The notes below the pieces were generated by a model that was given only the letters and a program-made list of their open reading frames with translations, did no database searches and was not told the DNA's origin. The translations under genes were made by a program, and so were the position numbers. A stretch of 64,000 nt of DNA from Blastococcus aggregatus (lineage in GTDB: Bacteria; Actinomycetota; Actinomycetes; Mycobacteriales; Geodermatophilaceae), in the NCBI RefSeq assembly GCF_900221005.1, contig NZ_OBQI01000003.1, positions 372,001 to 436,000 on the forward strand, written 5' to 3'. Below are positions 25,387 through 34,390 of the stretch, piece by piece (position 1 is the stretch's first letter; each line of letters begins with the position of its first letter).

Positions 25387-26010
25387 TCAGTCGGCCGGGG
25401 TCTCCGCCGGCTCGTCCGCCGCGCTCCCCCGGTGCCCGCCCGGCCCGTGGCCCCCGAAGCCGGGCATCTCCTGCTCCACCCGCTCGGTGATCCGCTCCTC
25501 CAGGTCGGCGAGCCGCTCGTCGGCCTGCTCCTGGGTGATCCGGCCGTCCTCGACCGCGTCGGCGATGCGCTCCTGCCCGCCGGCCACGAGAGCGTCCACC
25601 AGCGTCCCGACCGGAACGCCCTGGTCCTCGGCGACGTCGGCCAGGGTGGTGCCGTCGGCCTCGAGGGCCGTGCGCAGCTCGTCCTCGCTCATGCCCAGCG
25701 CGGTCGCCGCGGCCTCCAGGCCGACGCCGCCGCGGCCACCACCGCCCCCCGGGCCGTCACCTCCCGGGCCGTGACCTCCCGGGCCGCCACCTCGCACGCC
25801 GATGCCCGCCTCGCTCAGGGTGCCCGCGACCTCGTCGGCCTGCTCCTGGGTGATCGACCCGTCGGAGACCAGACCCGACAGGGCGCCGGTGATCCGCTCG
25901 ACCGCGGAGCCGGCAGGGCTCCCCTCGTCGGCGAGCGCCGGGACCGCGACCGCCAGTCCGGACAGCGTCAGTGCTCCTGCGGTTGCGGCGATGACCAGCT
26001 TCGTGCGCAT
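25387..26010 (-). CDS. secreted protein with repeated ITQEQADE units
   Basis: A 207-residue exported protein: a signal peptide (MRTKLVIAATAGALTLSGLAVAVPALA) cut near 27, a short helical unit with SDGSITQEQADEVAGTL, a Gly/His/Pro-rich linker (~73-95), then another helical part ending VEDGRITQEQADERLADLEERI. The two DGxITQEQADE units look like a repeat and resemble short helical repeats seen in other secreted actinobacterial proteins. Function unknown; the acidic helices could bind metal. Confidence 0.75.
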   Translation of the reverse strand: MRTKLVIAATAGALTLSGLAVAVPALADEGSPAGSAVERITGALSGLVSDGSITQEQADEVAGTLSEAGIGVRGGGPGGHGPGGDGPGGGGGRGGVGLEAAATALGMSEDELRTALEADGTTLADVAEDQGVPVGTLVDALVAGGQERIADAVEDGRITQEQADERLADLEERITERVEQEMPGFGGHGPGGHRGSAADEPAETPAD

Positions 26011-26129
26011 GTCGGCTCCTCGTCCCAGCCGGCCAGTCCGGCTACGGACGCCAGCCTCCGAGGAGTTGCTGCGCCGGACCTGCCGCGAACCCGTGCATCA
26101 CCTGGGAACGGGCATGCGGGCGGCGAGGC

Positions 26130-27359
26130 TCAGACGGGCGTCACCTCGTAGGTGTGCCCGGCGGCGCGGAGCCGCTCGACCAGGACGTCGCCCAGCGCGG
26201 ACGCCGGGGTGAGCGACCCGGCGCGGTCGGGCAGCCGGTCGCCGTCGAGGGCGAGCGCCAGGGCAGCCTCCCCCAGCATCACCGCGGTCGCGGCGTACCC
26301 GGGGTCGCCCTTCCCGGAGGCGACGGCGGTGTAGCGGCGGCCGCTCTCGGTGGTGGCCTCAACGTCCATCCGGAACCAGCCCTTCTCCCGCACCTCTTCG
26401 CTGGGCCCGGTGCCCGGTGCGGGCAGGACCCGGTCGAGCAGGCCGCGGGTGGGCGAGAACGACATGGCGGCGAGCGTGGCGGCGAGGCCGGCGGTCACCC
26501 CGACGGCGCCCACCGCGGCGGCCGGTCCGCGCCCCACACCCATGACCTCGCCGTAGCTGAATTCCCGGCCGTAGGCCCAGTCCTGCAGGGCGTTGCTCCG
26601 CCGGACGATGCGGGTGTTGAACGACGCCATGACGAACGGAGCGGTCCAGCGTCCGTCCGGCAGCCGGGCCGGCAGGCCCGCGTCCTTGGGCTGGCGGGTG
26701 CTCGGCTCCGCGGCGCGGTCGGGGCTCAGCGCGTACGGGTGGCCGGCGACCTTCCGCAACGCCGGATCCTTCTCCATCGCCTCCACCTGGGCGCGCATCG
26801 AGTCGATCGTCCCGCCGCTGAAGCCGCCCTTGAGGGTGGCGACCAGCCGCACGTCGCGCAGCCCACCGGCACCGTCGGCGGCCGCGCGGGCGGCGAGCAG
26901 CAGCACGCTGAGGTCCGACGGGATCGAGTCGTAGCCACAGGCGTGCACGATGCGGGCGCCGGTGCGCCGGGCGACCTCGTCGACCTTGTCGATCGCGTCG
27001 CGGACGAACAGCACCTCACCGGTGAGGTCGGCGTAGTGCGTGCCGGCGGCGGCGCAGGCCTCGACCAGGGGCATCCCGTAGCGCGCGTAGGGCCCCACCG
27101 TGGTGACGACGACGCGGGTGCCGGCGGCGAGCGCGGCCATGGACGCGGGATCGGCGGCGTCGGCCTCGATCAGCGGCCACCCCGCGGCCGCGGCAGGCAG
27201 CGCGGCCCGCGCCTCCTCCAGCCGGGCCCGTGACCGGCCGGCCAGGGCGATGCGGGTGCCCGCGGGGGCGTGCTCGGCGAGGTAGGCCGCGAGCAGCCTC
27301 CCCACGAAGCCGGTCGCCCCGAAGACGACGAGGTCGGAGTCGCGTGCGCTGGCGGTCAT
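26130..27359 (-). CDS. saccharopine-dehydrogenase-family reductase (trans-acting enoyl reductase-like)
   Basis: A 409-residue protein with an N-terminal Rossmann fold (LVVFGATGFVGRLLAAYLAEHA at ~9-30, the NAD(P) loop) and a C-terminal part with one membrane-like stretch (AVGAVGVTAGLAATLAAM). In mycobacteria this subfamily contains the trans-acting enoyl reductase of phthiocerol/phenolglycolipid synthesis, but many members have other or unknown lipid substrates, so I do not assign one. It is divergent from the DNA ligase gene, 83 bases apart. Confidence 0.8.
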   Translation of the reverse strand: MTASARDSDLVVFGATGFVGRLLAAYLAEHAPAGTRIALAGRSRARLEEARAALPAAAAGWPLIEADAADPASMAALAAGTRVVVTTVGPYARYGMPLVEACAAAGTHYADLTGEVLFVRDAIDKVDEVARRTGARIVHACGYDSIPSDLSVLLLAARAAADGAGGLRDVRLVATLKGGFSGGTIDSMRAQVEAMEKDPALRKVAGHPYALSPDRAAEPSTRQPKDAGLPARLPDGRWTAPFVMASFNTRIVRRSNALQDWAYGREFSYGEVMGVGRGPAAAVGAVGVTAGLAATLAAMSFSPTRGLLDRVLPAPGTGPSEEVREKGWFRMDVEATTESGRRYTAVASGKGDPGYAATAVMLGEAALALALDGDRLPDRAGSLTPASALGDVLVERLRAAGHTYEVTPV

Positions 27360-27442
27360 GGACGCAATGCATACCGGGCCGGGTGCCGGGCGCGCACGCC
27401 GGCCGCTCCGCGATCGTCGGTACCGGCTGCCACCATGGCCCG

Positions 27443-28972
27443 GTGCTGCTCGCCGAGGTCGTCGAGGTCTCCGCCCGGGTCGCGGCCACGCGCTCACGGA
27501 CGGCCAAGGCCGCCGCGATCGCGGACCTCCTCCGCCGGGCCGACGCCACCGAGGTCGAACCGGTCACCGCCTGGCTCTCCGGCGACACCGGGCAGGGCCG
27601 GCTCGGGGTCGGCTGGCGCACCCTCGCCGCGCGGACGGGCCCGGTCGCCGAGCAGCCCTCGCTGACCGTCGAGGCGGTGGTCGCCGCGCTCACCGAGCTG
27701 GCGACGACGTCCGGCGCGGGCTCGGCCGCCCGCCGCGACGCCGTCCTCACCGCGCTGCTCGCGGCCGCCACCGCCGAGGAGACGAGGTTCCTCGGCAGCC
27801 TGCTCACCGGCGAGCTGCGCCAGGGCGCACTGGAGGGGGTCGTGCTCGACGCCGTGGCGCTGGCCGCCGACGTCCCGGCCGCGACCGTGCGCCGCGCCTT
27901 CATGCTGTCGGGCCGGCTGCCGGGGACTGCCGCGGCCGCGCTGACCGGCGGCGCGGCCGCCCTCGAGACGGTGCGGCTGGAGGTCGGCCGCCCGGTGCGC
28001 CCGATGCTGGCCGCCCCCGGCTCGTCGCTGGACGCGGCGTTGACCGACCTCGGCGACGACGTCACGGTGGAGTTCAAGCTCGACGGCGCCCGCATCCAGG
28101 TGCACCGGGACGGCGACGTCGTCCGCGTCTGGACCCGCACGCTGCGTGAGATCACCGAGGGCGTCCCGGAGCTCGTGGCGCTGGCCCGCTCCCTCCCCTG
28201 CCGCAGCGCCGTGCTGGACGGCGAGACGCTCGCGCTGGACGACGACGGCCGGCCACGCGCGTTCCAGGACACGATGAGCCGCTTCGGCAGCGAGAGCGGG
28301 GACGAGGGCGTCCTGCTCAGCCCCTTCTTCTTCGACCTGCTGCACCTCGACGGCCGCGACCTGCTCGACGAACCGCTCGACGTGCGTCTCGACGCGCTGG
28401 CCGGACTGCTCGCCGGCGAGGCGCACGCCGCGCTGCGGATGCCCGGGATGCGGCGGCCGGATCCGGAGCAGGCGGCGCAGGTGCTGGACGACGCGCTCTC
28501 CGGCGGGCACGAGGGGGTCGTCGTCAAGGCGCTGGACGCGCCCTACGCCGCGGGCCGGCGGGGCAAGGCGTGGCAGAAGGTCAAGCCGGTGCACACGCTG
28601 GACCTCGTGGTGCTCGGCGCGGAGTGGGGCTACGGCCGGCGCACCGGCTCGCTGTCGAACATCCACCTCGGGGCCCGCGATCCCGACGGCGGCGAGCCGG
28701 TCATGGTCGGCAAGACGTTCAAGGGGATGACCGACGAGCTGCTGGCCTGGCAGACCCGCACCTTCCCCGACCTGGCGCGTGAGGACCCCGCGTGGGGCGT
28801 GCTGCTGCGCCCGGAGCTCGTCGTCGAGATCGCCGTCGACGGCGCCCAGCGGAGCACCCGGTACCCCGGCGGCGTCGCGCTGCGGTTCGCCCGGGTGCTC
28901 CGCTACCGCCCGGACAAGACGCCGGCCGAGGCCGACACCCTCGACGCGGTGCGCGCGCTGCTCGCGCCCTGA
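27443..28972 (+). CDS. ligB: ATP-dependent DNA ligase (LigB)
   Basis: A 509-residue ATP-dependent ligase. The nucleotidyl-transfer motif is FKLDGARIQVH, with K212 as the AMP-accepting Lys; later motifs include LDGETLALDDDGRPRAFQ, GHEGVVVKALDAPY and WQKVKPVHTLDLVVLGAEWG, then the OB-fold RSTRYPGGVALRFARVLRYR. The length and the long N-terminal DNA-binding domain match mycobacterial LigB closely, as I remember that sequence. It seals nicks in repair; it is normally not essential beside NAD-dependent LigA. The start GTG is fixed by the conserved first residues LLAEVVEVSARVAAT. Confidence 0.92.
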   Translation: MLLAEVVEVSARVAATRSRTAKAAAIADLLRRADATEVEPVTAWLSGDTGQGRLGVGWRTLAARTGPVAEQPSLTVEAVVAALTELATTSGAGSAARRDAVLTALLAAATAEETRFLGSLLTGELRQGALEGVVLDAVALAADVPAATVRRAFMLSGRLPGTAAAALTGGAAALETVRLEVGRPVRPMLAAPGSSLDAALTDLGDDVTVEFKLDGARIQVHRDGDVVRVWTRTLREITEGVPELVALARSLPCRSAVLDGETLALDDDGRPRAFQDTMSRFGSESGDEGVLLSPFFFDLLHLDGRDLLDEPLDVRLDALAGLLAGEAHAALRMPGMRRPDPEQAAQVLDDALSGGHEGVVVKALDAPYAAGRRGKAWQKVKPVHTLDLVVLGAEWGYGRRTGSLSNIHLGARDPDGGEPVMVGKTFKGMTDELLAWQTRTFPDLAREDPAWGVLLRPELVVEIAVDGAQRSTRYPGGVALRFARVLRYRPDKTPAEADTLDAVRALLAP

Positions 28973-29221
28973 GCCGGACGGGCGGCTCGCCAGGCCGGCG
29001 GGCGCCTTGCACATCCACGGGGTTCCGAGGACAGTCCGCCTCAGGCCCTCTCCGCTGGTCATCCGCCGCGAGGCTCCAGCGCCGGTCGCGTTCCACCGGT
29101 CAGCACACCTGGCCGGCTCCCTGCACAGCGGGTCCGCCACCGGACGACGGCGACGCGCGGTGCAGCCACGCTGCCGCCCCCCACGAGGGGCCGCCGCTTC
29201 TTCCCGCGAGGAGCACCCCCC

Positions 29222-29659
29222 ATGGAGTTCATGGCCATCGTCGAGCGACGCCCCCTCCACCGCTTCGTCTGCATCCCGGTGCTCGACGCGGGGGCCGCCC
29301 TCCCCGATCGCGAGGATCCGCAGGCGTTCGCCACGGACCTGGTCGCACGGACCCTCGGCGTGCCGGCCGCCGAGGTGCAGGTGTCGACGCAGCACGCCCT
29401 GCTGGGCCAGACCCTGGTGCCGACCACGACCGCGGACGTCGAGGTCCTGCACGACGACGGGTCGTGGCGCGCCGCCCAGCAGTCGGGCTGGCTCAAGCAG
29501 TGGCACGGCTCGTGGGCCCCGCTGGTGTCCTACAGGGCCGACGGCATCGCGTGGACGCGGGCGGTGCACACCTCCCGGATGCGCCGACCGCTGACCGGGG
29601 CACCCGCCATCCCGACGCCGCGCCGCCGGGCTGCGCCCGACCCCAAGCCCACCCTCTGA
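29222..29659 (+). CDS. hypothetical protein
   Basis: A 145-residue soluble product (MEFMAIVERRPLHRFVCIPV...) with a mixed alpha/beta look and a basic, Pro-rich tail (TPRRRAAPDPKP). No family recognised. The ATG has a GAGGAG site and third positions are strongly G/C, so I take it as real. The 249 bases before it hold no gene that I can see. Confidence 0.65.
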   Translation: MEFMAIVERRPLHRFVCIPVLDAGAALPDREDPQAFATDLVARTLGVPAAEVQVSTQHALLGQTLVPTTTADVEVLHDDGSWRAAQQSGWLKQWHGSWAPLVSYRADGIAWTRAVHTSRMRRPLTGAPAIPTPRRRAAPDPKPTL

Positions 29660-29665
29660 CCGGAG

Positions 29666-30424
29666 CTACCGCGGCCGGACCTCGACCGTGGTCGCCGGAC
29701 CGGGGGTGCAGCGGATGAACCACTCGGTCGACAGCAGGGCCGCGCGGGCCTCGGGAGCGGCCGCGGCGACCAGGCCGGGCACCGCTCCGCGCTCCACCTC
29801 GGTCCGGTGCGCCAGGATCGCGGCGACCTTCCGGTCCAGCCAGGGGGTCACGTCCAGTCGCTCGGTGATCTGCTCGTCCGGCACGCCGTGGACGGCCCGC
29901 CGGGCGCCGACGACGTCCCGCAGCCCGGCCACGACGGACTCCGGATGGGTGGCCAGGTACAGGGCCTCCGGCCGCCAGGGCGCGCCCGCGTCCGGGTAGA
30001 GCTGCTCGAGGCCGGCCGCCTGGGCGGCGAGCAGGGTGACCCGGTAGGTCTGCACGTGGTCGGGGTGGCCGGTCATACCGCCGTAGGCGTCGTGGGTGAC
30101 CACCACGTCCGGCCGGAACTCCCGGATGTGCGTCACGAGCGCCCGGACCACCTCGTCGAGGTGCGCGTCGACCAGCCGGGGGCTCCCCGGCGCGGACTCC
30201 GGGACCTCGGCGTCGGCGTAGCCGAGCATGCCGGGAGCTTCCTCGACGCCGAGCTGCCGCACCGCCTCGGCCAGCTCGCGCGCCCGCACCGAACCCTGCG
30301 ACCACGTGGCCGAGACCACCGCCGTCCGCGCGCCGGCGGCGGCGGACCGCGCCAGCAGCCCGCCGGCGGAGATCGACTCGTCGTCGGGGTGGGCGAAGAC
30401 GGCGAGCACGCTCGGTTCGGCCAC
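29666..30424 (-). CDS. PIG-L family deacetylase
   Basis: A 252-residue zinc deacetylase of the LmbE/PIG-L fold. The metal motif AHPDDE is at 11-16 and the second site GHPDHVQTY follows DAYGGMT near 115. Relatives remove N-acetyl groups from glucosaminyl compounds, for example MshB and Mca in mycothiol metabolism; Mca/MshB identity is possible but I cannot assign it. The GTG start has a GGAGG site nine bases ahead; the longer frame is not needed. It is divergent from a TetR gene. Confidence 0.85.
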   Translation of the reverse strand: MAEPSVLAVFAHPDDESISAGGLLARSAAAGARTAVVSATWSQGSVRARELAEAVRQLGVEEAPGMLGYADAEVPESAPGSPRLVDAHLDEVVRALVTHIREFRPDVVVTHDAYGGMTGHPDHVQTYRVTLLAAQAAGLEQLYPDAGAPWRPEALYLATHPESVVAGLRDVVGARRAVHGVPDEQITERLDVTPWLDRKVAAILAHRTEVERGAVPGLVAAAAPEARAALLSTEWFIRCTPGPATTVEVRPR

Positions 30425-30584
30425 GGGGGGCCACCTCCAGGGGCGGGGACGCAGGAACGAGGGCCGCCGATGCACCGCATCCCGGACGCGACGACGACGT
30501 GGGCGGCGCGAGTCTGGCACGGCGCCGCTCGCGCGGGGACACTCACCTAGTGCTTTGTGGAGCGCGTGCTCTATTATTGCCGTC

Positions 30585-31193
30585 GTGCCCCGTCCCCAGT
30601 TGCATGCGCCCGAGGCGGTCCTCGACGCGGTCGAGGAGCTGTTGGCCGAAGGGGGGCGGGCCGCGCTGACCATCCGTGCCCTGGCCGCGCGGGCAGGCGC
30701 GTCGAACGGCAGCATCTACCACTCCTTCGGCTCGCTCGAGGCGGTCGTCGGTCGGGCATGGCTGCGCCGGGCCGAGCAGTTCCTCGCCCTCCAGCGCGCA
30801 GCCGTGGAGGCCGCCCTGCTCCGGGACGATCCCCGGGGAGCGGTGCAGGCGGCGGCCGACACGACGGCCCAGCTGGCCGAGAGGGACCTGCGCGCAGCGC
30901 ACCTGCTCGTCGTCCTGCAGCGCGACGAGGTCCTCACCGACGCCCTGCCCATCGAGGTCGCTGACCGGCTGCGCGCCCTGGACGCCGCGCTCCTCGACAC
31001 GCTCCGCACGCTCGCCCGTGCCGTCTTCGGCCGGGCCGGCGCCGCCCCTGTCGACGTCATCACCGCCTGCGTCGTCCGCCTGCCGGCGGCGCTCCTCTTC
31101 CCCGATGTCCGCGCCGGGCACGTGCGGCAGGCAACCCGCGACCAGCTCGCGGCCGCCGTCGCCGCCGTGCTCGCCTGCGGCCTGCCGGCCTGA
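30585..31193 (+). CDS. TetR-family regulator
   Basis: A 202-residue repressor. The helix-turn-helix is in LTIRALAARAGASNGSIYHSFGSLEAVVG near 30-58, then a helical ligand and dimer domain with LLVVLQRDEVL. A -10 box TATTAT (30572-30577) ends seven bases before the GTG, so the mRNA is probably leaderless. The enoyl-CoA hydratase and thioesterase genes follow on the same strand, so it likely controls that acyl-CoA group; a divergent effect on the deacetylase gene is possible. Confidence 0.85.
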   Translation: MPRPQLHAPEAVLDAVEELLAEGGRAALTIRALAARAGASNGSIYHSFGSLEAVVGRAWLRRAEQFLALQRAAVEAALLRDDPRGAVQAAADTTAQLAERDLRAAHLLVVLQRDEVLTDALPIEVADRLRALDAALLDTLRTLARAVFGRAGAAPVDVITACVVRLPAALLFPDVRAGHVRQATRDQLAAAVAAVLACGLPA

Positions 31194-31230
31194 CCTCGTC
31201 CCCATCCGTCTCCGACCCGGAGGAACCCCC

Positions 31231-31902
31231 ATGCCCACGCTCGACCGCATCGACGACGTCTTCGTGCTCGACCTCGGGGACACCGAGAACCGCTTCCACC
31301 CCGACTGGCTGGCGTCGGTGGACGCCGCACTCGACACCGTGGATGAGACCGAGGGCGCCCGCGCGCTGGTCACCACCGCCACCGGCAAGTTCTTCTCGAA
31401 CGGCCTGGACCTGGACTGGCTGCTCGCCCACCCCGACCGGCACGAGGACTACGTCGCCCGGGTGCACGCGCTGTTCGCGCGCGTGCTCGGCCTGCGGGTC
31501 GTCACCGTGGCCGCCCTGCAGGGGCACACCTTCGCCGCGGGCGCCATGCTCTCCCTGGCGCACGACCTCCGCGTCATGCGCGCCGACCGCGGGTTCTGGT
31601 GCCTGCCCGAGGTGGACATCCAGATCCCCTTCACCCCGGGCATGTCGGCGCTGATCCAGGCCCGCCTCGCGCCGCAGACGGCGCACGTCGCGATGACCAC
31701 CGGGCGCCGCTACGGGGGCGCCGAGGCCCTCGCTGCCGGCATCGTCGACGAGGCGGTGGACGAGGACGCGGTCCGGTCGACGGCGGTGCGCATCGCCGCG
31801 GCACACGCCGGCAAGGCCGGCGGCACCCTCGCCACCGTGAAAGCCCGCATGTACGAGCCGGCCCTCCGGGTCCTGCGGGACCGCACCGCGCCACGCGGCT
31901 GA
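31231..31902 (+). CDS. enoyl-CoA hydratase/isomerase family protein
   Basis: A 223-residue crotonase fold: KFFSNGLDLDWLL near 52-64 and LQGHTFAAGAMLSLAHDLRVM near 90-110, the two oxyanion-hole segments. The catalytic Glu pair of true hydratases is not clearly kept (PEVDIQIPFTPGM), so it may be an isomerase or have another acyl-CoA reaction. A GGAGG site precedes the ATG. It follows the TetR gene by 37 bases, so the three genes are probably one unit. Confidence 0.85.
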   Translation: MPTLDRIDDVFVLDLGDTENRFHPDWLASVDAALDTVDETEGARALVTTATGKFFSNGLDLDWLLAHPDRHEDYVARVHALFARVLGLRVVTVAALQGHTFAAGAMLSLAHDLRVMRADRGFWCLPEVDIQIPFTPGMSALIQARLAPQTAHVAMTTGRRYGGAEALAAGIVDEAVDEDAVRSTAVRIAAAHAGKAGGTLATVKARMYEPALRVLRDRTAPRG

Positions 31903-31940
31903 GCAACCCACCGACGACCGCCCACCCGAGGAGTTCCGCC

Positions 31941-32384
31941 ATGCCCCCCGCCGACCCCACCACCATGACCGGCCTGGAGCTGATGCTCTGGGTGCAGAGG
32001 GAACGTCCGGTCGACGTCCCCTCGATCGGCCGGCTCCTGGGCCTGCAGTTCGACGAGGTGGAGCACGGGCGCGTCGTCATCTCCCTCGACACCCGGCCCG
32101 ACTTCGCCAACCCCCTGGGCAACACCCACGGCGGAATTGCCGCGACGCTGCTCGACTCGGTGATGGGCTGCGCTGTGCACACCACCCTGGGCGCCGGGGT
32201 CGGCTACACGACGCTCGAGCTGAAGGTGAACTACATCCGCACGGTGCCCGTCGACGGGCGGAGGCTGACCGCCGAGGGCCTCGTCGTCCACGTCGGCCGC
32301 CGCGTCGCCACCGCCGAGGGCAAGGTGCTCGACGAGCGCGGCAAGCTGGTGGCCCACGGCAGCACCACCTGCCTGATCCTCTGA
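31941..32384 (+). CDS. PaaI-family acyl-CoA thioesterase
   Basis: A 147-residue single hotdog domain. NTHGGIAATLLDSVMG near 62-77 is the PaaI active-site helix, where Asp polarises the thioester, and TTLELKVNYIRTVP follows. It cleaves acyl-CoA (often phenylacetyl or other aromatic acyl-CoA) to the acid and CoA. A GAGGAG site is present. It closes the TetR/enoyl-CoA hydratase operon. Confidence 0.88.
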   Translation: MPPADPTTMTGLELMLWVQRERPVDVPSIGRLLGLQFDEVEHGRVVISLDTRPDFANPLGNTHGGIAATLLDSVMGCAVHTTLGAGVGYTTLELKVNYIRTVPVDGRRLTAEGLVVHVGRRVATAEGKVLDERGKLVAHGSTTCLIL

Positions 32385-32414
32385 CGCCCCCGGCTCCCGG
32401 CCCGACCGGCCGCC

Positions 32415-33221
32415 CTAGTTCCGGAGCGCCTCCCGGATGAACGCCACGACGTCGGCGAGGACGTCGTCGCGGTTGGTCTCGTTGAAGATCTCGTGCTGCG
32501 CCCCGGGGTACAGCCGCTCGGCGTAGGTCTCCCCGCGCAGGTGCTCGATGCCGACGCGGCTGCCCTCGACCGGCACCAACCGGTCGGCCTCGCCGTGCGC
32601 CCACATCAGCGGTAGCGCGCCCAGCGACGGACCGGCCTGCACCGCCGCCAGCGAGCGTGCGATCGCCTCGACGGTGGTCCGCCGGAACGGGCCGTGCCAG
32701 ACCAGCGGGTCGGCCTCGTAGGCCGCTCCGACGGACGGGTCGCGGGACAGCGTCGTGCTGTCCAGCGGGGCGTCGGGCATCTCGTCGAGCTCCAGGAGCC
32801 GGGCGCCGCCCCAGGCCCCGACGAGCGGACCGGACAGCACGACGGCGGCCAGCGAGTCGCCGTACCGCTGCGCGTAGCGGGCCGCGATCAGCCCGCCCAT
32901 GGAGTGGCCGATCAGCACCACGGGCAGGCCCGGGTGCTGGGCGCGCGCCTGCAGGTCTGCCAGGTGAAGGTCGTCGACGACCCGCTCGAAGTCGGCGATC
33001 ACCACCCGGTCGCCGTCGCTCTTCCCGTGCCCGACGTGGTCGACCGCGTGCACGACCGCTCCGGCGTCCACCAGCGCAGCCGCGACGTGGTCGTACCGCC
33101 CCGCGTGCTCGCCGTAGCCGTGGGCCAGCAGCACCACGTGCGTGGACGAGTCGCCCGTCCAGGTCCGGCCGGCCAGCCGTCCGGCGTGCCCGTCCAGCGT
33201 CCACTCCCCGGCCGCGGTCAT
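32415..33221 (-). CDS. alpha/beta hydrolase (monoacylglycerol lipase-like)
   Basis: A 268-residue alpha/beta hydrolase. HVVLLAHGYGEHAGRYDHVA holds the oxyanion HGYGEHAGRY typical of monoacylglycerol lipases, GHSMGG (~107-112) the nucleophilic Ser, the acid near HGEADRLVP and His in GAQHEIFNE. It is cytoplasmic and releases fatty acid from small lipid esters. Its start overlaps the stop of the LLM gene upstream (ATGA), so it is translated with it. Confidence 0.88.
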   Translation of the reverse strand: MTAAGEWTLDGHAGRLAGRTWTGDSSTHVVLLAHGYGEHAGRYDHVAAALVDAGAVVHAVDHVGHGKSDGDRVVIADFERVVDDLHLADLQARAQHPGLPVVLIGHSMGGLIAARYAQRYGDSLAAVVLSGPLVGAWGGARLLELDEMPDAPLDSTTLSRDPSVGAAYEADPLVWHGPFRRTTVEAIARSLAAVQAGPSLGALPLMWAHGEADRLVPVEGSRVGIEHLRGETYAERLYPGAQHEIFNETNRDDVLADVVAFIREALRN

Positions 33222-34249
33222 GCCGACGCCGCCACGCGGGGCGCGACCTCGGTGCCGAGCAGTTCGATGCCGCGCAGCAGGTCGGCGTGCGCCAGCCGGG
33301 GGTTGGTCATCTGCAGCGAGATCCGGTCGACGCCGCCGAGCTGCCCGGCGATGCGGACCAGCTTCTCGGCCACCGTGTCGGGGTCGCCCATGAAGAACGC
33401 GCCGTTCGGGCCGCTGGTGGCGTCGAACTGGGCCCGGCTGGGCGGGGAGAAGCCGCGCTCGCGGGACACCTTCTCGAACATCTCGTGCCAGCCGGGGTAG
33501 ATGGTGTCGGCCGCCGCCCGGGTGCTCTCGGCGACGAAGCCGAACACGTGCAGCCCCACCTGCAGCTTCTCCGGCGCGTGCCCGGCCTGCGCACCGGCCC
33601 GGCGGTAGAGGTCGATCAGCGGCCCGAACTGACGCGGCTCGCCGCCGATGATCGCGACCATCAGCGGCAGCCCGAGCAGCCCAGCGCGCACAAAGGATTC
33701 CGGCGTCCCGCCGACGCCGACCCAGATCGGCAGCGGGTCCTGCAGCGGTCGCGGGTAGACGCCCTGGCCGGTGAGCGGCGGGCGGTGCCGGCCCGACCAG
33801 GTGACGCGCTCGGAGTCGCGGATCTGCAGCAGCAGCTCGAGCTTCTCGGCGAACAGCTCGTCGTAGTCGGCCAGGCTCAGGCCGAACAGCGGGAACGCCT
33901 CGGTGAACGAGCCGCGGCCGACGACGAGGTCGATCCGGCCCTTGGAGATCAGGTCGAGAGTGGCGAACTGCTGGAAGACCCGGACCGGGTCGGCGGCGCT
34001 GAGCACGGCCACGGCGCTGCCCAGGCGGATGCGGGACGTTCGCGCGGCCGCGGCGGCGAGGATCACCGGGGGCGCGGAGTCGTAGTACTCGGGGCGGTGG
34101 TGCTCGCCGATGCCGAAGGAGTACAGCCCGACGCGGTCGGCGAGCTCGATCTCCTCGAGGAGGTGCTCCATCCGCTCCTCCGGTCCGACCAGGTGGCCGG
34201 TGGCGGGGTCGGTCACCGCCGAGACGAAGCTGTCGACGCCGAGGTGCAT
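33218..34249 (-). CDS. LLM-class flavin-dependent oxidoreductase
   Basis: A 343-residue luciferase-like monooxygenase. IGEHHRPEYYDSAPP near 46-61, RLGSAVAVLSAADPVRVFQQFATLD, and GRIDLVVGRGSF are family segments, and the C-terminal part carries MGDPDTVAEKLVRIAGQLGG. It oxidises an unknown compound with reduced flavin. The following lipase-like gene overlaps it by four bases, suggesting a joint role in breaking down an ester or ketone substrate (inference). Confidence 0.85.
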   Translation of the reverse strand: MHLGVDSFVSAVTDPATGHLVGPEERMEHLLEEIELADRVGLYSFGIGEHHRPEYYDSAPPVILAAAAARTSRIRLGSAVAVLSAADPVRVFQQFATLDLISKGRIDLVVGRGSFTEAFPLFGLSLADYDELFAEKLELLLQIRDSERVTWSGRHRPPLTGQGVYPRPLQDPLPIWVGVGGTPESFVRAGLLGLPLMVAIIGGEPRQFGPLIDLYRRAGAQAGHAPEKLQVGLHVFGFVAESTRAAADTIYPGWHEMFEKVSRERGFSPPSRAQFDATSGPNGAFFMGDPDTVAEKLVRIAGQLGGVDRISLQMTNPRLAHADLLRGIELLGTEVAPRVAASA

Positions 34250-34390
34250 GGACCGACCCTTTCGAAGGCTCGCCCGCGCCGGGCGCGGCGCGGACCGGCC
34301 CAGTCAAGCAGGGACGCCCGACGTCGGCCGATCGCGAGTCCGGGACGGGTGGGCCGCGTGGCCGGGCGCCCGCGGGGGCAGTACCCGGAC

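Noticed and set aside
27494-29569. 691-residue minus-strand frame opposite ligB
   Set aside because: It is antisense to LigB, whose motifs are unmistakable, and is made of Gly, Arg, Gln and His without any domain.
29666-30424. Naming the PIG-L gene mshB or mca
   Set aside because: The family motifs are present but nothing in the sequence that I can read separates these from other PIG-L enzymes, and no mycothiol genes are near.
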